Positions 7,945 through 17,270 of a stretch of 64,000 bases of DNA are shown here, in pieces; within the stretch, counting starts at the first letter, position 1, and every line of letters starts with the position of its first letter. The stretch covers positions 310,001 through 374,000 of the forward strand of contig NZ_JBFRGR010000001.1 of NCBI RefSeq assembly GCF_052115445.1. Direction: 5' to 3'. The stretch is from Paenibacillus_E sp052115445 (GTDB taxonomy: Bacteria > Bacillota > Bacilli > Paenibacillales > NBRC-103111). The position numbers and the translations under genes were made by a program. The notes under the pieces are model-generated. The model was not told the DNA's origin. It saw nothing but the letters and a program-made list of their open reading frames with translations, and did no database searches.

Positions 7945-9525
7945 ATGTACAAAGTTCTAGTATCCGATCCAATTAGTGACATGGGAATTCAAATGCTTTA
8001 TGATGCAGCTGATGTTGAAGTGGTTAAGCAATCTGGTCTATCTGAAGACGAACTCATTGCTATCATTGGTGAGTACGATGCCCTCTTAGTTCGTAGCCAA
8101 ACAAAAGTAACGGAGAAAATCATGAATGCCGGTACAAAGCTTAAAGTGATTGGCCGCGCAGGTGTTGGTGTCGACAATATTGATTTGGAAGCAGCAACAA
8201 AACGCGGGATTATCGTTATCAATGCACCTGACGGTAACACGATTGCTACTTGTGAGCTAACTTTCGCCATGATGATGGCAACAGCTCGTATGATTCCACA
8301 AGCGTACAAGAAAACAGTTGGCGGCGAATGGGATCGTAAATTTATTGGCGTTGAGCTTCGCAACAAAACACTAGGTATTCTCGGTATGGGACGTATCGGT
8401 AGTGAAGTTGCGAAACGCGCGAAAGTATTTGGCATGGAAGTTATCGGTTATGATCCATTCTTGACTGAAGAGCGTGCTGAGAAAATGGGTGTTAAACTCG
8501 GTTCTGTTAACGAAATTGCAGCGCAAGCAGATTTCATTACAGTTCATACGCCACTTACACCGGAAACGCGTCACTTGATCGCGAAACCACAATTTGAGTT
8601 AATGAAACCAGGCATTCGTATCATCAACTGTGCCCGCGGCGGTATTATTGATGAGCTAGCTTTGGTTGAAGCGATTGATCAAGGCATCGTTGCTGGTGCA
8701 GCTTTCGACGTATTCGAAGTCGAGCCGCCATCAAAAGACCACCCTTTCCTAACGAATCCGAAAGTGATCGTAACGCCTCATCTTGGCGCATCGACAATCG
8801 AAGCACAAGAAAACGTAGCCATCGACGTATCTGAGGAAGTTCTTCATATTCTTCGTAATGAACCATTTAAGAATGCTGTCAATATGCCTCCTGTACCTGC
8901 GGATGTATTAAACAAACTTCAACCATACTTCAGTCTTGGTGAAAAAATCGGTTCTGTCCTTGGACAAATCGCTCAAGGCGCTGTATCTGAAATCGTAATT
9001 AACTATGCCGGTGACTTAATGGATGTAGATACAAGTCCATTGACACGCTACATTGTAAAAGGGATTTTCCAAAATCAATTGGAATCCATCAACATCATTA
9101 ACGCTATGCATCTGGCTAAATCTCGCGGTGTTAACATCGTCGTTCAAACGTCAAATGCATCAAATAGCTTCACTAACCTCGTTACAGTGACGGTTAAAAC
9201 GAAACAAGAAGAAAAAACACTTGCTGGAACATTACTTGCTGGCTTTGGCGAGCGCATCGTGCGTATCGATCAGTATCCAGTTGACTTCGCTGCTGAGGGT
9301 AACTTGTTGTTAATTTCCCACAACGATAAACCAGGTATTATCGGACGCGTTGGTACACTTCTCGGAAGCAATCAAGTCAACATTGCGACTATGCAAGTTG
9401 GTCGTAAAGTAATTGGCGGTTCCGCAATCATGGTACTGACAATTGATAAAACTGCCCCTGCTGAAGTATTGGCTGAACTTACCAAACTAGATGAAATCGT
9501 TAATGTTCGCGCACTAACGCTATAA
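7945..9525 (+). CDS. serA: D-3-phosphoglycerate dehydrogenase
   Basis: 526 residues, the long form of SerA with a C-terminal ACT domain. It oxidises 3-phosphoglycerate to 3-phosphohydroxypyruvate, the first step of serine synthesis. Visible motifs: Rossmann GILGMGRIGSEVAKR (about 143-158), the catalytic-Arg region NCARGGIIDE (about 230-239), TPHLGAST with the catalytic His (about 277-284), an intervening ASB-type domain, and the ACT domain starting at LLLISHNDKPGIIG. AAGGAGGA is 8 bases before the ATG. Control is by the T-box leader directly upstream; ACT-mediated serine feedback is a family property. Confidence 0.97.
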   Translation: MYKVLVSDPISDMGIQMLYDAADVEVVKQSGLSEDELIAIIGEYDALLVRSQTKVTEKIMNAGTKLKVIGRAGVGVDNIDLEAATKRGIIVINAPDGNTIATCELTFAMMMATARMIPQAYKKTVGGEWDRKFIGVELRNKTLGILGMGRIGSEVAKRAKVFGMEVIGYDPFLTEERAEKMGVKLGSVNEIAAQADFITVHTPLTPETRHLIAKPQFELMKPGIRIINCARGGIIDELALVEAIDQGIVAGAAFDVFEVEPPSKDHPFLTNPKVIVTPHLGASTIEAQENVAIDVSEEVLHILRNEPFKNAVNMPPVPADVLNKLQPYFSLGEKIGSVLGQIAQGAVSEIVINYAGDLMDVDTSPLTRYIVKGIFQNQLESINIINAMHLAKSRGVNIVVQTSNASNSFTNLVTVTVKTKQEEKTLAGTLLAGFGERIVRIDQYPVDFAAEGNLLLISHNDKPGIIGRVGTLLGSNQVNIATMQVGRKVIGGSAIMVLTIDKTAPAEVLAELTKLDEIVNVRALTL

Positions 9526-9575
9526 GCACAAATTGTTTCACGAACAACAAGATTTTATCTGAATATTCTACAAAT

Positions 9576-9615
9576 AAAGGCGTTTGCTGAGTGTTAACTC
9601 AGCAAACGCCTTTTT
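9576..9615. terminator. Bidirectional terminator between serA and resE
   Basis: Perfect inverted repeat AAAGGCGTTTGCTGAGT...ACTCAGCAAACGCCTTT, followed by T5. Confidence 0.93.
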
Positions 9616-9645
9616 CTTCGTGTCGAAATTCGCACAATTTTCTGT

Positions 9646-11532
9646 TTATTTGTGTTCGCAAGGCAAGCAGATCGTAAATGTACTGCCTTGCCCCCATGTA
9701 CTTTGTACCGTTACAGTGCCATGATGAGAATCAATGATGTTCTTAACAATCGAGAGGCCAAGTCCAGTCCCCCCAGAAGATCCACGCGTACGCGCTTTGT
9801 CCGCCTTGTAGAAGCGCTCAAAGATGAACGGCAGATCCTCGGCAGGTATCCCCTGCCCCTCGTCGGCGATCTCGATCCGGATCGCGGGCCGATCCTTGGA
9901 GAGGCACGCCTCCGCCATCAAGGCGATACGCGCCCCTGCGGGCGTATGGCGGAACGCATTGTCGAGCAGGTTCGTCAGCACCTGCTCCAAGCGATCCTCA
10001 TCCGCACGCTGCAGGATGAGCGGCTCTTCCGGCAGCGTCACGCTTAGCGCGATGCCGCGCTCTTTGGCCAGCACCGCGAATTTGCGGTGCATGCGCCTCA
10101 CCAGGGAGTCGATTTCGACCTCCCTGAAGGAAAGCTCGAGATGGCCGGCTTCCATCCGCGCCAGATCGAGCAGGTCACGGACGAGGCGCCCCATGCGGAG
10201 CGACTCGTCGTGAATGACCTGCACCAGCTCCACGCGTTCCTCCGGCGTGGAGGGAATATCGTCCAGCAGGGCTTCACTGTAGCCCTGCAGCATCGAGATC
10301 GGCGTACGCAGCTCATGCGAGACGTTCGCCACGAAGTCCTTGCGCAGCTTATCGAGACGTTCCTCTTCCGTCACATCACGGAGAACGGCCACAGCGCCGC
10401 GCACTTGATCCCTGGAGTATAGTGGCGTCATCGCAACGGACCACACGCCATTTTGCACATGAAGCTTAGTAGCGGCCTCTGCTGACTCATCGACAACCGC
10501 TTCAAAGAGCGGAATCAACGGTACAGGGATTGGCATCGAGTTTGGATTGCTGAAGCTCATGAGGCCCCAATCACCGAGTGCAGTATCCGGTTTTGGGAAA
10601 CGTCTTGGCTCTCCCTCATCATCAGACCACTCAATGGTACTCCACTCTTCTACGATTTTCTCCCCTTGCGGGTTGCTTAGCATTACAGAACCATTCACAT
10701 CCAGGGTGATCACTGCATCGGTCATACTTCGTAGAATGCTCGATAAATGTTCTTTCTCCTGACTGAGGGCATGAATACTTTCCTGCACTTTTTCGCCCAT
10801 GTGGTTAAACGTTTTGGCAAGTTCACCAATCTCATCTTTGGAAAGAATCGGGACACGCGTACCATATTCCCCATGTGTTATAAAATCTGCTGCTTTCTTC
10901 AATTGCTGGAGCGGTCTCGTAATTTGTGAGAACAAGAAGAAAGCGAAGAAGGTCGTCATGAGAAAACCAACAATGGACACATAAACAAACAATCTTAACA
11001 TATACGATTGCGTGGCTTCTAACGACTGAAGGGATTGATACAACAATGTCGCCCCTACAATGCTCCCCTCCAAATTGAAAAGTGGAACTGCCACAACAAG
11101 GTATTCCGTCCCTGCCTCAAAGCGGCCTGTGCGCGAGCTATTTACTTGCTTATCGATTGTTTGGCCGGCAAACACAGGCTTCAGTTCTTCAGCCGTATAG
11201 AAATCAGAAACATGGAATTCGACTAACTGACTCCCACTGGTTCGCGGGATGGCCATTTCCTTCATATCCGTAGAAATCACAAGCATTCTTGAATCTTGAA
11301 AGCTAAGCAGCTCATTACTTAATTGATAGAATTGCTCGTTGTACATGTGTGTCGTTGCTTCTTCCGAAAACTTGAGTGCCACTTCTTTCATATTATCGCG
11401 CTGATCCGTTGCTTCCGCGAAATAATTTTCCATATAATTGACAAGAAAAAAGCCCAGTATGAGCAAGACAACCCCAACTAGGCCTATAATGGTTAACCAC
11501 AGCTTACCTACGACACTTCTGAAAATAAACAC
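9646..11532 (-). CDS. resE: Sensor histidine kinase ResE
   Basis: 628 residues. Domains in order: membrane helix (about 10-33), extracytoplasmic sensor, second helix (about 178-203), HAMP, a PAS domain, HisKA with His406 in VANVSHELRTP, and a HATPase with the N, G1 (DEGQGIP), F and G2 (GGTGLGLSI) boxes. It phosphorylates ResD in response to oxygen limitation and respiratory state. GTG start directly abuts the resD stop (TAAGTG), with GAGGTG about 9 bases upstream inside resD. The stretch encoding HisKA and early HATPase is unusually G+C rich and full of inverted repeats, although the protein is normal. Confidence 0.95.
   Translation of the reverse strand: MFIFRSVVGKLWLTIIGLVGVVLLILGFFLVNYMENYFAEATDQRDNMKEVALKFSEEATTHMYNEQFYQLSNELLSFQDSRMLVISTDMKEMAIPRTSGSQLVEFHVSDFYTAEELKPVFAGQTIDKQVNSSRTGRFEAGTEYLVVAVPLFNLEGSIVGATLLYQSLQSLEATQSYMLRLFVYVSIVGFLMTTFFAFFLFSQITRPLQQLKKAADFITHGEYGTRVPILSKDEIGELAKTFNHMGEKVQESIHALSQEKEHLSSILRSMTDAVITLDVNGSVMLSNPQGEKIVEEWSTIEWSDDEGEPRRFPKPDTALGDWGLMSFSNPNSMPIPVPLIPLFEAVVDESAEAATKLHVQNGVWSVAMTPLYSRDQVRGAVAVLRDVTEEERLDKLRKDFVANVSHELRTPISMLQGYSEALLDDIPSTPEERVELVQVIHDESLRMGRLVRDLLDLARMEAGHLELSFREVEIDSLVRRMHRKFAVLAKERGIALSVTLPEEPLILQRADEDRLEQVLTNLLDNAFRHTPAGARIALMAEACLSKDRPAIRIEIADEGQGIPAEDLPFIFERFYKADKARTRGSSGGTGLGLSIVKNIIDSHHGTVTVQSTWGQGSTFTICLPCEHK
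9841..10288. repeat. Cluster of perfect inverted repeats inside resE
   Basis: Within coding sequence, serial perfect hairpins: 9841-9846/9852-9857; palindrome 9873-9884; TCCGCCAT 9911-9918/9946-9953; GAGCAGGT 9964-9971/9980-9987; CTCATCC 9997-10003/10014-10020; AGCGCG 10046-10051/10056-10061; GCACCGC 10071-10077/10084-10090; CAGGGAG 10102-10108/10120-10126; nested CAGGTCA 10171-10177/10215-10221 with GACGAG 10180-10185/10204-10209; CTCCACGC 10228-10235/10245-10252; GCAGGGCT 10266-10273/10281-10288. Local base composition is much richer in G+C than the rest of the gene. Confidence 0.85.
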
Positions 11533-12246
11533 TTATTTCGGCACCTCTAGCTTGTAGCCTACACCCCATACTGTCGTAATCATCGCTGCAGCATCCGGGG
11601 ATACTTTGTTTAATTTCTCACGAAGTCGCTTTACATGCGTATCAACGGTCCGTAAATCACCGAAAAACTCGTAGTTCCAAACATCCTTGAGCAGCTCTTC
11701 ACGAGAGAAAACTTTATCGGGCGAAACCGCCAAGTAATGCAGCAATTCATATTCCTTCGGCGTGAGAGCAACTTCCTGACCACCAGCTGTCACACGATGT
11801 GCGTCATGCTCAATAATCAAGTTCGGGAATACGATATTATTGCTTGAACTTGCATCTTTGGATAAATACGCAGTCGCTGAGGAGCGACGAAGGATCGCTT
11901 TCACACGGTAGATCACTTCACGCGGTGAGAACGGTTTGACGACATAGTCGTCCGCACCCACTTCAAATCCACTCACACGATTCGTCTCTTCACCTTTCGC
12001 TGTCAACATGATGACTGGTGTGGACTTCACTTGACGAAGGCGTGCACAGACTTCAATGCCGTCGATGCCAGGCAGCATCACATCAAGCAAGATCAGATCG
12101 AAGTCGGTTTCGGTAGCCATCCGCAAAGCGGATTCTCCGTCTTCCGCTTCTTCAATCAAATAACCTTCCTTCTCTAAATACATGCGGAGCAATCGGCGAA
12201 TACGTTCTTCATCATCAACAACGAGTATACTTGGCTTCAATTCCAT
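11533..12246 (-). CDS. resD: Response regulator ResD
   Basis: 237 residues, OmpR/PhoB class. Receiver domain with acidic pocket DD (11-12), phosphoacceptor Asp55 in LILLDVMLPG, the conserved Thr and Lys (MLTAKGE, VVKPF), and a C-terminal winged helix (LTPKEYELLHYLAVSPDKVFS). It activates genes for anaerobic and cytochrome-dependent respiration. The ATG at 12246 begins the canonical MELKPSILVVDDE; a longer upstream frame would run into resC. Followed directly by resE, so the pair is co-translated. Confidence 0.96.
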   Translation of the reverse strand: MELKPSILVVDDEERIRRLLRMYLEKEGYLIEEAEDGESALRMATETDFDLILLDVMLPGIDGIEVCARLRQVKSTPVIMLTAKGEETNRVSGFEVGADDYVVKPFSPREVIYRVKAILRRSSATAYLSKDASSSNNIVFPNLIIEHDAHRVTAGGQEVALTPKEYELLHYLAVSPDKVFSREELLKDVWNYEFFGDLRTVDTHVKRLREKLNKVSPDAAAMITTVWGVGYKLEVPK

Positions 12247-12284
12247 TTTAGCGTCACATCCCTTATTAATGTACGTACTTGTTT

Positions 12285-13544
12285 TTAAACACCTGCATAG
12301 GAATGCAGTCCTGCTATAACTAAGTTCACACCTACTAATGTAAACATAACGACGATAAATCCAATTACGGTTAACCACGCGGATTTCTTACCTTGCCAAC
12401 CTTTTGAAAGGCGAAGATGAAGGAATACTGCATAGAATAACCAAGTTATCAATGCCCATACTTCCTTCGGATCCCATCCCCAGAACCGGCCCCATGCTTC
12501 CTGAGCCCAAATCATTGCGAAGATGAGCGCCCCCAGGGTAAAGATCGGATAGCCAATCGCAATTGCGCGATAACTGATTTCATCCAGATCTTCCGCATCC
12601 ATTCCTTTCACGATCGGACCAATCGCTGCTCCCAATGGTTTACGAGCCACTAGGCGTGCTAGCCAATATAGAATGAGACCACCAAGGATGGACCAAATGA
12701 CGGTGTTTAATTTACGACCTGCACTAGCCCCTTCCATCCAGGATGGCGCTGTAAATAAGGGTTCAGACATACCAAGGAATGACTTCATCTCTACGACGTT
12801 CATTTCATATGGCTGCACAATTGGAGGCAATACATAAGTTTCTGTCGTATGATTGGTTTCCTGTACACCTTGTGCATTCGTAACAATCGCATCTTTGGAG
12901 AATACAGCTTTGTAGCCTGATCCATTGAATGTAAAAATCGAGGCAATAAATGCAACGAGCATAAAAATAAAGAATAAGGTAAGCTCAACACCTCTTTGTT
13001 CCTTCTTATCAGTCTTCGTCGTCCCTGTATAGTCAACGGATCGAAGCAGATACATTAATCCACCGGCAAAACCAACGGCAAAGAAAGCTTCTCCGGTAGC
13101 CGCAGTTGTTACGTGAATCTTCAACCAGTAACTCTGCAACGCAGGAATCAATGGCTGTACTTCACTTGGAAAAACGGAAGCATAGGCAATGATGATAAAG
13201 CCAATCGGTAGTGCGAAGACGCCCAGTACCGGAGTCCGATAGATGAGATATACGATCAAGAAGGCACACATGATCATCATCCCTAAGAACGTCATAAATT
13301 CATACATATTGGAAGTAGGGATATGATCCCCTTCAGCCCATCGTGTGAAGAAGAATGTCACATGACAAGCAAAACCGACAACCGATGTAATAAAAGCAAC
13401 GAACCCCCATTGCCTCGTGTGGTCTTCCGGTTTCCGGTTGCTCCACCTTTTACCCGTAATCGAAAGAACAAACAGGAAGAATGCGAGCAAATATACAAAA
13501 AAAGCGATGAGTAGAAAGGTACTGCTAACAGAGTTTACATTCAC
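12285..13544 (-). CDS. resC: Cytochrome c biogenesis protein ResC (CcsA type)
   Basis: 419 residues with about 10 membrane segments and the heme-binding WWD-type motif WGRFWGWDPKEVWALITW near residue 350, plus conserved histidines in outer loops. With ResB it forms the System II cytochrome c synthase that carries heme across the membrane and attaches it to apocytochromes. Its ATG overlaps the resB stop by four bases (13541-13544), so the two are translationally coupled. About 38 bases separate it from resD. Confidence 0.95.
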   Translation of the reverse strand: MNVNSVSSTFLLIAFFVYLLAFFLFVLSITGKRWSNRKPEDHTRQWGFVAFITSVVGFACHVTFFFTRWAEGDHIPTSNMYEFMTFLGMMIMCAFLIVYLIYRTPVLGVFALPIGFIIIAYASVFPSEVQPLIPALQSYWLKIHVTTAATGEAFFAVGFAGGLMYLLRSVDYTGTTKTDKKEQRGVELTLFFIFMLVAFIASIFTFNGSGYKAVFSKDAIVTNAQGVQETNHTTETYVLPPIVQPYEMNVVEMKSFLGMSEPLFTAPSWMEGASAGRKLNTVIWSILGGLILYWLARLVARKPLGAAIGPIVKGMDAEDLDEISYRAIAIGYPIFTLGALIFAMIWAQEAWGRFWGWDPKEVWALITWLFYAVFLHLRLSKGWQGKKSAWLTVIGFIVVMFTLVGVNLVIAGLHSYAGV

Positions 13545-15202
13545 CCCTGGTTTCCTCCATTTGCTAATGTTTTCGGTAAAACGTCCAGATCATTCTTATT
13601 CAGCGCTGCGGCAACTTCATTGCGAAGTCCAAACCAGTTCTTGTTCGTATGGCCGCCGAGCGTCAACTTGCCCCCATCAATTCGAATCCAAATGCGTCGA
13701 TGCTGCCAATAGAAGCCCATAATGACACCGATCATAAAGATCGCAGAGCCAACCCAGATGTATGGCATAGCTTTATCCACTCGAATGTTCAAGTATGTCG
13801 TATAATTGGCAAATTGAACGCCTTCCATGGAGCCAACCGCAATCTTCAGCTTCTGGCTAATCGCACCGTTAATGGTATCTTGCGAGAACGTTTCCTTATC
13901 GATTTGTCTTGGGAAATACAGATAAGGTTCCCCTTTTTCAGCTAGCCCCGGTCCCGTTATGCTAAAAATAAAAGCTGGTGCTTTCGGCTCATTCGATTTG
14001 GAAATCGGTTGACCCTTCTCTATGCCAAACTCAGGGAAGAAACCTTTCAGCGTAAGGGTATATGCACCTACTTGATAAGACTCTTTAGGATTATTCATAG
14101 GTAGATCAAAGCTACCATAAGTCTCACCCGTAGTTGGATTGCTTAGTGTAGGCTTCACCGAGATCAGCAGTGGTGTTGCTTTGTAATCAAACTGATACGC
14201 TTGCAGACCCTTGTAATCCAATGGATGATTCACAATGATATTGGCCTTGTGAACTTCCTCCAGAACGGGCGCTTCTGCCCCATCCCCGCAATTCGCGGTA
14301 CAATGATACAAGACAGCTTGCGTTTCATACGTCTTCGGAACAATCTGACCTTTGGCTTTGATGCTTTCAGGAAGCTCTTGTTCATCATACAACGTGAGAG
14401 TAAATTTCTCATTCTTGATGTAATACGACGTATGCGGTATGGGCTTGGTTTCACCTTCAAGGATGCTCATGTATTGATCCATATGCCAGCCGGGTATCCC
14501 GCGCATAAGCACACCGATTAAGAAGATAATGAGTCCAATATGATTGATATAGGGCCCCCAGCGGCTAAAGCGATATTTCTCAGCAAGCAGTGCAGAGCCA
14601 TCGGTATGTATACGGTAATTCTTTTTACGCAAAAGTGTGCCCAGCTTGTTCGTCCAAGCGATTTCATCCGTTCCCGCAGGCAAATCTGTCACAAATGTGA
14701 CATTTTGCCTAGTCAGAAAATTGATATGTTTGCGAATTTGCTGCTTGGACAACGCCCTATAAAGGGGAAGAACACGATCCAAACTGCAAATGACAAGCGA
14801 AGTGCCAATCATGAAAAGCAACGTGATGAACCACCATGAGCTGAAGGTATGAGAAAAGCCAAGTGCATGATAAATATTCCCTAGTTGCCCATAGTTTTCG
14901 CTGTAATATTGAGATGGATCCATGTCTAGAAAGGTATTCTCTTGTGGAAATATCGTTCCAACAGCTGAAGCCAGCAATGTAATGAAAATGATCCATACGG
15001 CTATTTTCACTGAGGAGAAGAAATTCCAGACTTTATCGAGCAGAGAAGGATTTGATTTCTGAGAACGTCTGGCCATCCCATCATAGCGCATTTCCAGTAT
15101 GTCTCTGCCATCGATATCGATCAGCGGATTCCCACAGGATTCACACAGCGTAGTCCCTGTGGGGTTCTGATGTCCGCAATCGCATTTGGTATTGTAGAAC
15201 AT
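13541..15202 (-). CDS. resB: Cytochrome c biogenesis protein ResB
   Basis: 553 residues with three N-terminal membrane helices, a large extracytoplasmic domain and a C-terminal helix, as in ResB. Before the first helix it has an extra cytoplasmic segment with four cysteines (C7-D-C9-G ... C20-ESC23-G), a rubredoxin-knuckle-like zinc ribbon that B. subtilis ResB does not have as far as I recall. ResB and ResC together build the System II heme lyase. Coupled to resC by an ATGA overlap; resA is about 40 bases upstream. Confidence 0.95.
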   Translation of the reverse strand: MFYNTKCDCGHQNPTGTTLCESCGNPLIDIDGRDILEMRYDGMARRSQKSNPSLLDKVWNFFSSVKIAVWIIFITLLASAVGTIFPQENTFLDMDPSQYYSENYGQLGNIYHALGFSHTFSSWWFITLLFMIGTSLVICSLDRVLPLYRALSKQQIRKHINFLTRQNVTFVTDLPAGTDEIAWTNKLGTLLRKKNYRIHTDGSALLAEKYRFSRWGPYINHIGLIIFLIGVLMRGIPGWHMDQYMSILEGETKPIPHTSYYIKNEKFTLTLYDEQELPESIKAKGQIVPKTYETQAVLYHCTANCGDGAEAPVLEEVHKANIIVNHPLDYKGLQAYQFDYKATPLLISVKPTLSNPTTGETYGSFDLPMNNPKESYQVGAYTLTLKGFFPEFGIEKGQPISKSNEPKAPAFIFSITGPGLAEKGEPYLYFPRQIDKETFSQDTINGAISQKLKIAVGSMEGVQFANYTTYLNIRVDKAMPYIWVGSAIFMIGVIMGFYWQHRRIWIRIDGGKLTLGGHTNKNWFGLRNEVAAALNKNDLDVLPKTLANGGNQG

Positions 15203-15244
15203 GATGACCTCCTAAAAACGTTGAACATGCGTACGACTTATAAA

Positions 15245-15778
15245 TTACGATTTAGTGACCAAGCTAGAAATCGTCTCATCAATAAATGACTCTTCCATTT
15301 GGCCAATTTTTTTCACAGCAATTTTGCCATCTGCCCCGATGAAAAAGGTTGTTGGATAGTCCATAACGCCATATAATTTACGAACAACTTCATTGGCATC
15401 CAGCAGTACTGGCATATTTAATTTGTATTGCTCCATGAAGCCCTGGACCGTTACTTTATTCTTGTCCACATTCACTTCTAAGAAAACAACACCTTGGCTC
15501 TTCCACTTATCGTATTGCTTCTGAAGATCAGGCATTTCTTCTTTACATGGTGGACAAAATGTACCCCAGAAATTCACGAGCACAACCTTCCCTTTGTAAT
15601 CAGAGAGCTCGTGCGTTTGACCATCTAATCCAACCAAGGAGAAGTTAGTCGCTTTCTCCCCTTGCTGCGGGTACTTCTTGCTAGCTGAAGCAGACAAATT
15701 TGTAATAATCGTAAACACACCAATAATGAGCACGATTGCAAAGATCCCAATCTGTACCCACTTCTTATTACGACCCAA
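15245..15778 (-). CDS. resA: Thiol-disulfide oxidoreductase ResA
   Basis: 177 residues: an N-terminal membrane anchor (about 8-26) and an extracytoplasmic thioredoxin fold with the active site WGTFC75-PPC78. It reduces apocytochrome c cysteines before heme attachment. B. subtilis ResA has CEPC, so the Glu between the cysteines is Pro here. First gene of the resABCDE set; about 40 bases before resB. Confidence 0.93.
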   Translation of the reverse strand: MGRNKKWVQIGIFAIVLIIGVFTIITNLSASASKKYPQQGEKATNFSLVGLDGQTHELSDYKGKVVLVNFWGTFCPPCKEEMPDLQKQYDKWKSQGVVFLEVNVDKNKVTVQGFMEQYKLNMPVLLDANEVVRKLYGVMDYPTTFFIGADGKIAVKKIGQMEESFIDETISSLVTKS

Positions 15779-15848
15779 TGTTAATCACCTTCGCTTTGTC
15801 GATAATGTTAGTTTTGGCATATCGATTTATACCCTTATTATAACGAAA

Positions 15849-15875
15849 AGAAGGCCAATTCTTATTGGCCTTTTT
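15849..15875 (-). terminator. Terminator overlapping the end of rluB
   Basis: AAGGCCAAT/ATTGGCCTT hairpin with TTCTTTT on the minus-strand 3' side. The stem includes the last sense codons and the stop of rluB, separating it from resA. Confidence 0.8.
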
Positions 15876-16608
15876 GAACGTTATGTGTCCTTAGCGCTTC
15901 GTTCCTAAGCTCTTCAACCTCTTTGGGCGTCAAGTGGCGATACTTCGCTCTTGCCAGGCCTGTTAAGAATATGGGACCGAATTTAATCCGCTTTAATTTG
16001 ATTACGGGGAACGAAATCGCCTCAAACATCCGTCTAACTTGGCGGTTTCTTCCTTCATAGATCGTGATCTGAATGACAGACTCATTCTTCTCCATATTCA
16101 CATCTGCGTACTCGACTTCAGCAGGCGCAGTCATACCATCTTCTAACTGTATGCCCATTTTGAGCTTATCTAATAACGTGCCGTGTGGCACACCTTTGAC
16201 AGTTGCTTGGTATGTCTTCGGTACATGATGCTTCGGATGTGTAAGCAGATGTGCAAACTCTCCGTCATTCGTTAGAATGAGCAGGCCTTCCGTATCGTAA
16301 TCCAGTCGACCGACCGGATATACACGCTCTCTGATCCCTGGCAAGAAATCAGTGACAACCTTACGTCCTTCGGGATCCGTTGCACTCGTTATAACACCTT
16401 TGGGCTTATTTAAAATGACATAGATCTTCTTCTGTTGACCTATCGCACGTCCATCAACCCTAATTTCATCTTCAGCTGTATTCACTTTCACACCCAGCGT
16501 CGTGACGACTTCACCGTTCACTTGCACGCGTCCCGCTGTAATGATTTCTTCACATTTCCGGCGGGATGCGATCCCAGCTTCGGCTAATACCTTTTGCAGT
16601 CTTTCCAT
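15862..16608 (-). CDS. rluB: 23S rRNA pseudouridine synthase RluB
   Basis: 248 residues. An N-terminal S4 RNA-binding domain (MERLQKVLAEAGIASRRKCE) is followed by the RsuA/RluB catalytic domain with GRLDYDTEGLL, catalytic Asp103. It makes pseudouridine in helix 89-90 region of 23S rRNA by family function. Same position between spmB and resA as B. subtilis rluB (ypuL). Confidence 0.94.
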   Translation of the reverse strand: MERLQKVLAEAGIASRRKCEEIITAGRVQVNGEVVTTLGVKVNTAEDEIRVDGRAIGQQKKIYVILNKPKGVITSATDPEGRKVVTDFLPGIRERVYPVGRLDYDTEGLLILTNDGEFAHLLTHPKHHVPKTYQATVKGVPHGTLLDKLKMGIQLEDGMTAPAEVEYADVNMEKNESVIQITIYEGRNRQVRRMFEAISFPVIKLKRIKFGPIFLTGLARAKYRHLTPKEVEELRNEALRTHNVQKGQ

Positions 16609-16730
16609 TATCCGCTTTCACCTCAAGCTAATGATAACGGACTTAACCACAAATCTCAAGCGGCAACCCACAATAACTGACAGAAGGTGACAGAATGATG
16701 GCTATTCAGGTGCCAATGCGTGCCTGGCAT

Positions 16731-17264
16731 TTATGAAAATACGACATAACAAATAACAAGAGAAGCGATAAAGCCAACAGCATCTGAAATTAATCCCACT
16801 TTGAGCGCATATCCAGCCTTTCGAATCCCTATCGCGCCAAAATAAACGGTTATCACATATAAAGTTGTATCCGTGCTCCCTTGTACCGTTGAAGCAATCC
16901 GCCCAATCATGGAATCCGGACCAAACTGCTCGATCAAATCCGTGGTAAAAGCTAAGGAACCCGCTCCTGTGATAGGCCTTAGAATGGCTAAAGGGAGCAC
17001 TTCTGTAGGCACACCAATACTTTCGAAAAATGGCCGCATCCACCCTATCATCAAGTCCATCGCACCAGATGCACGAAATACGGAAATCGCGACCATCATC
17101 CCGACAAGGTGGGGAATAATTTTGATCGCCGTGTCGAAGCCATCTTTGGCACCCTCTACAAATGACTCATAGACAGGAACCTTGCGATAAGCAGCGTAAA
17201 GGGGAATGAACACAATCATGATTGGGATGGCCCATGCCGAAATAAGTGAAACGAGTGCGTACAT
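16731..17264 (-). CDS. spmB: Spore maturation protein B
   Basis: 177 residues, about five membrane segments, with the nucleoside-recognition (Gate) domain typical of SpmA/SpmB (IIPHLVGMMVAISVFRASGAMDLM). In Bacillus it acts with SpmA in spore core dehydration. AAGGATG about 9 bases before the ATG; only 6 bases from spmA, so one operon dacB-spmA-spmB. Confidence 0.95.
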   Translation of the reverse strand: MYALVSLISAWAIPIMIVFIPLYAAYRKVPVYESFVEGAKDGFDTAIKIIPHLVGMMVAISVFRASGAMDLMIGWMRPFFESIGVPTEVLPLAILRPITGAGSLAFTTDLIEQFGPDSMIGRIASTVQGSTDTTLYVITVYFGAIGIRKAGYALKVGLISDAVGFIASLVICYVVFS

Positions 17265-17270
17265 GCCTGT

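Noticed and set aside
9652..10422. Long plus-strand frames over resE
   Set aside because: Same G+C effect; they are Arg/Ser-rich antisense shadows of the kinase domain.
16702..17043. 113-codon minus-strand frame overlapping spmB
   Set aside because: Out of frame with the complete SpmB protein and without a ribosome binding site.
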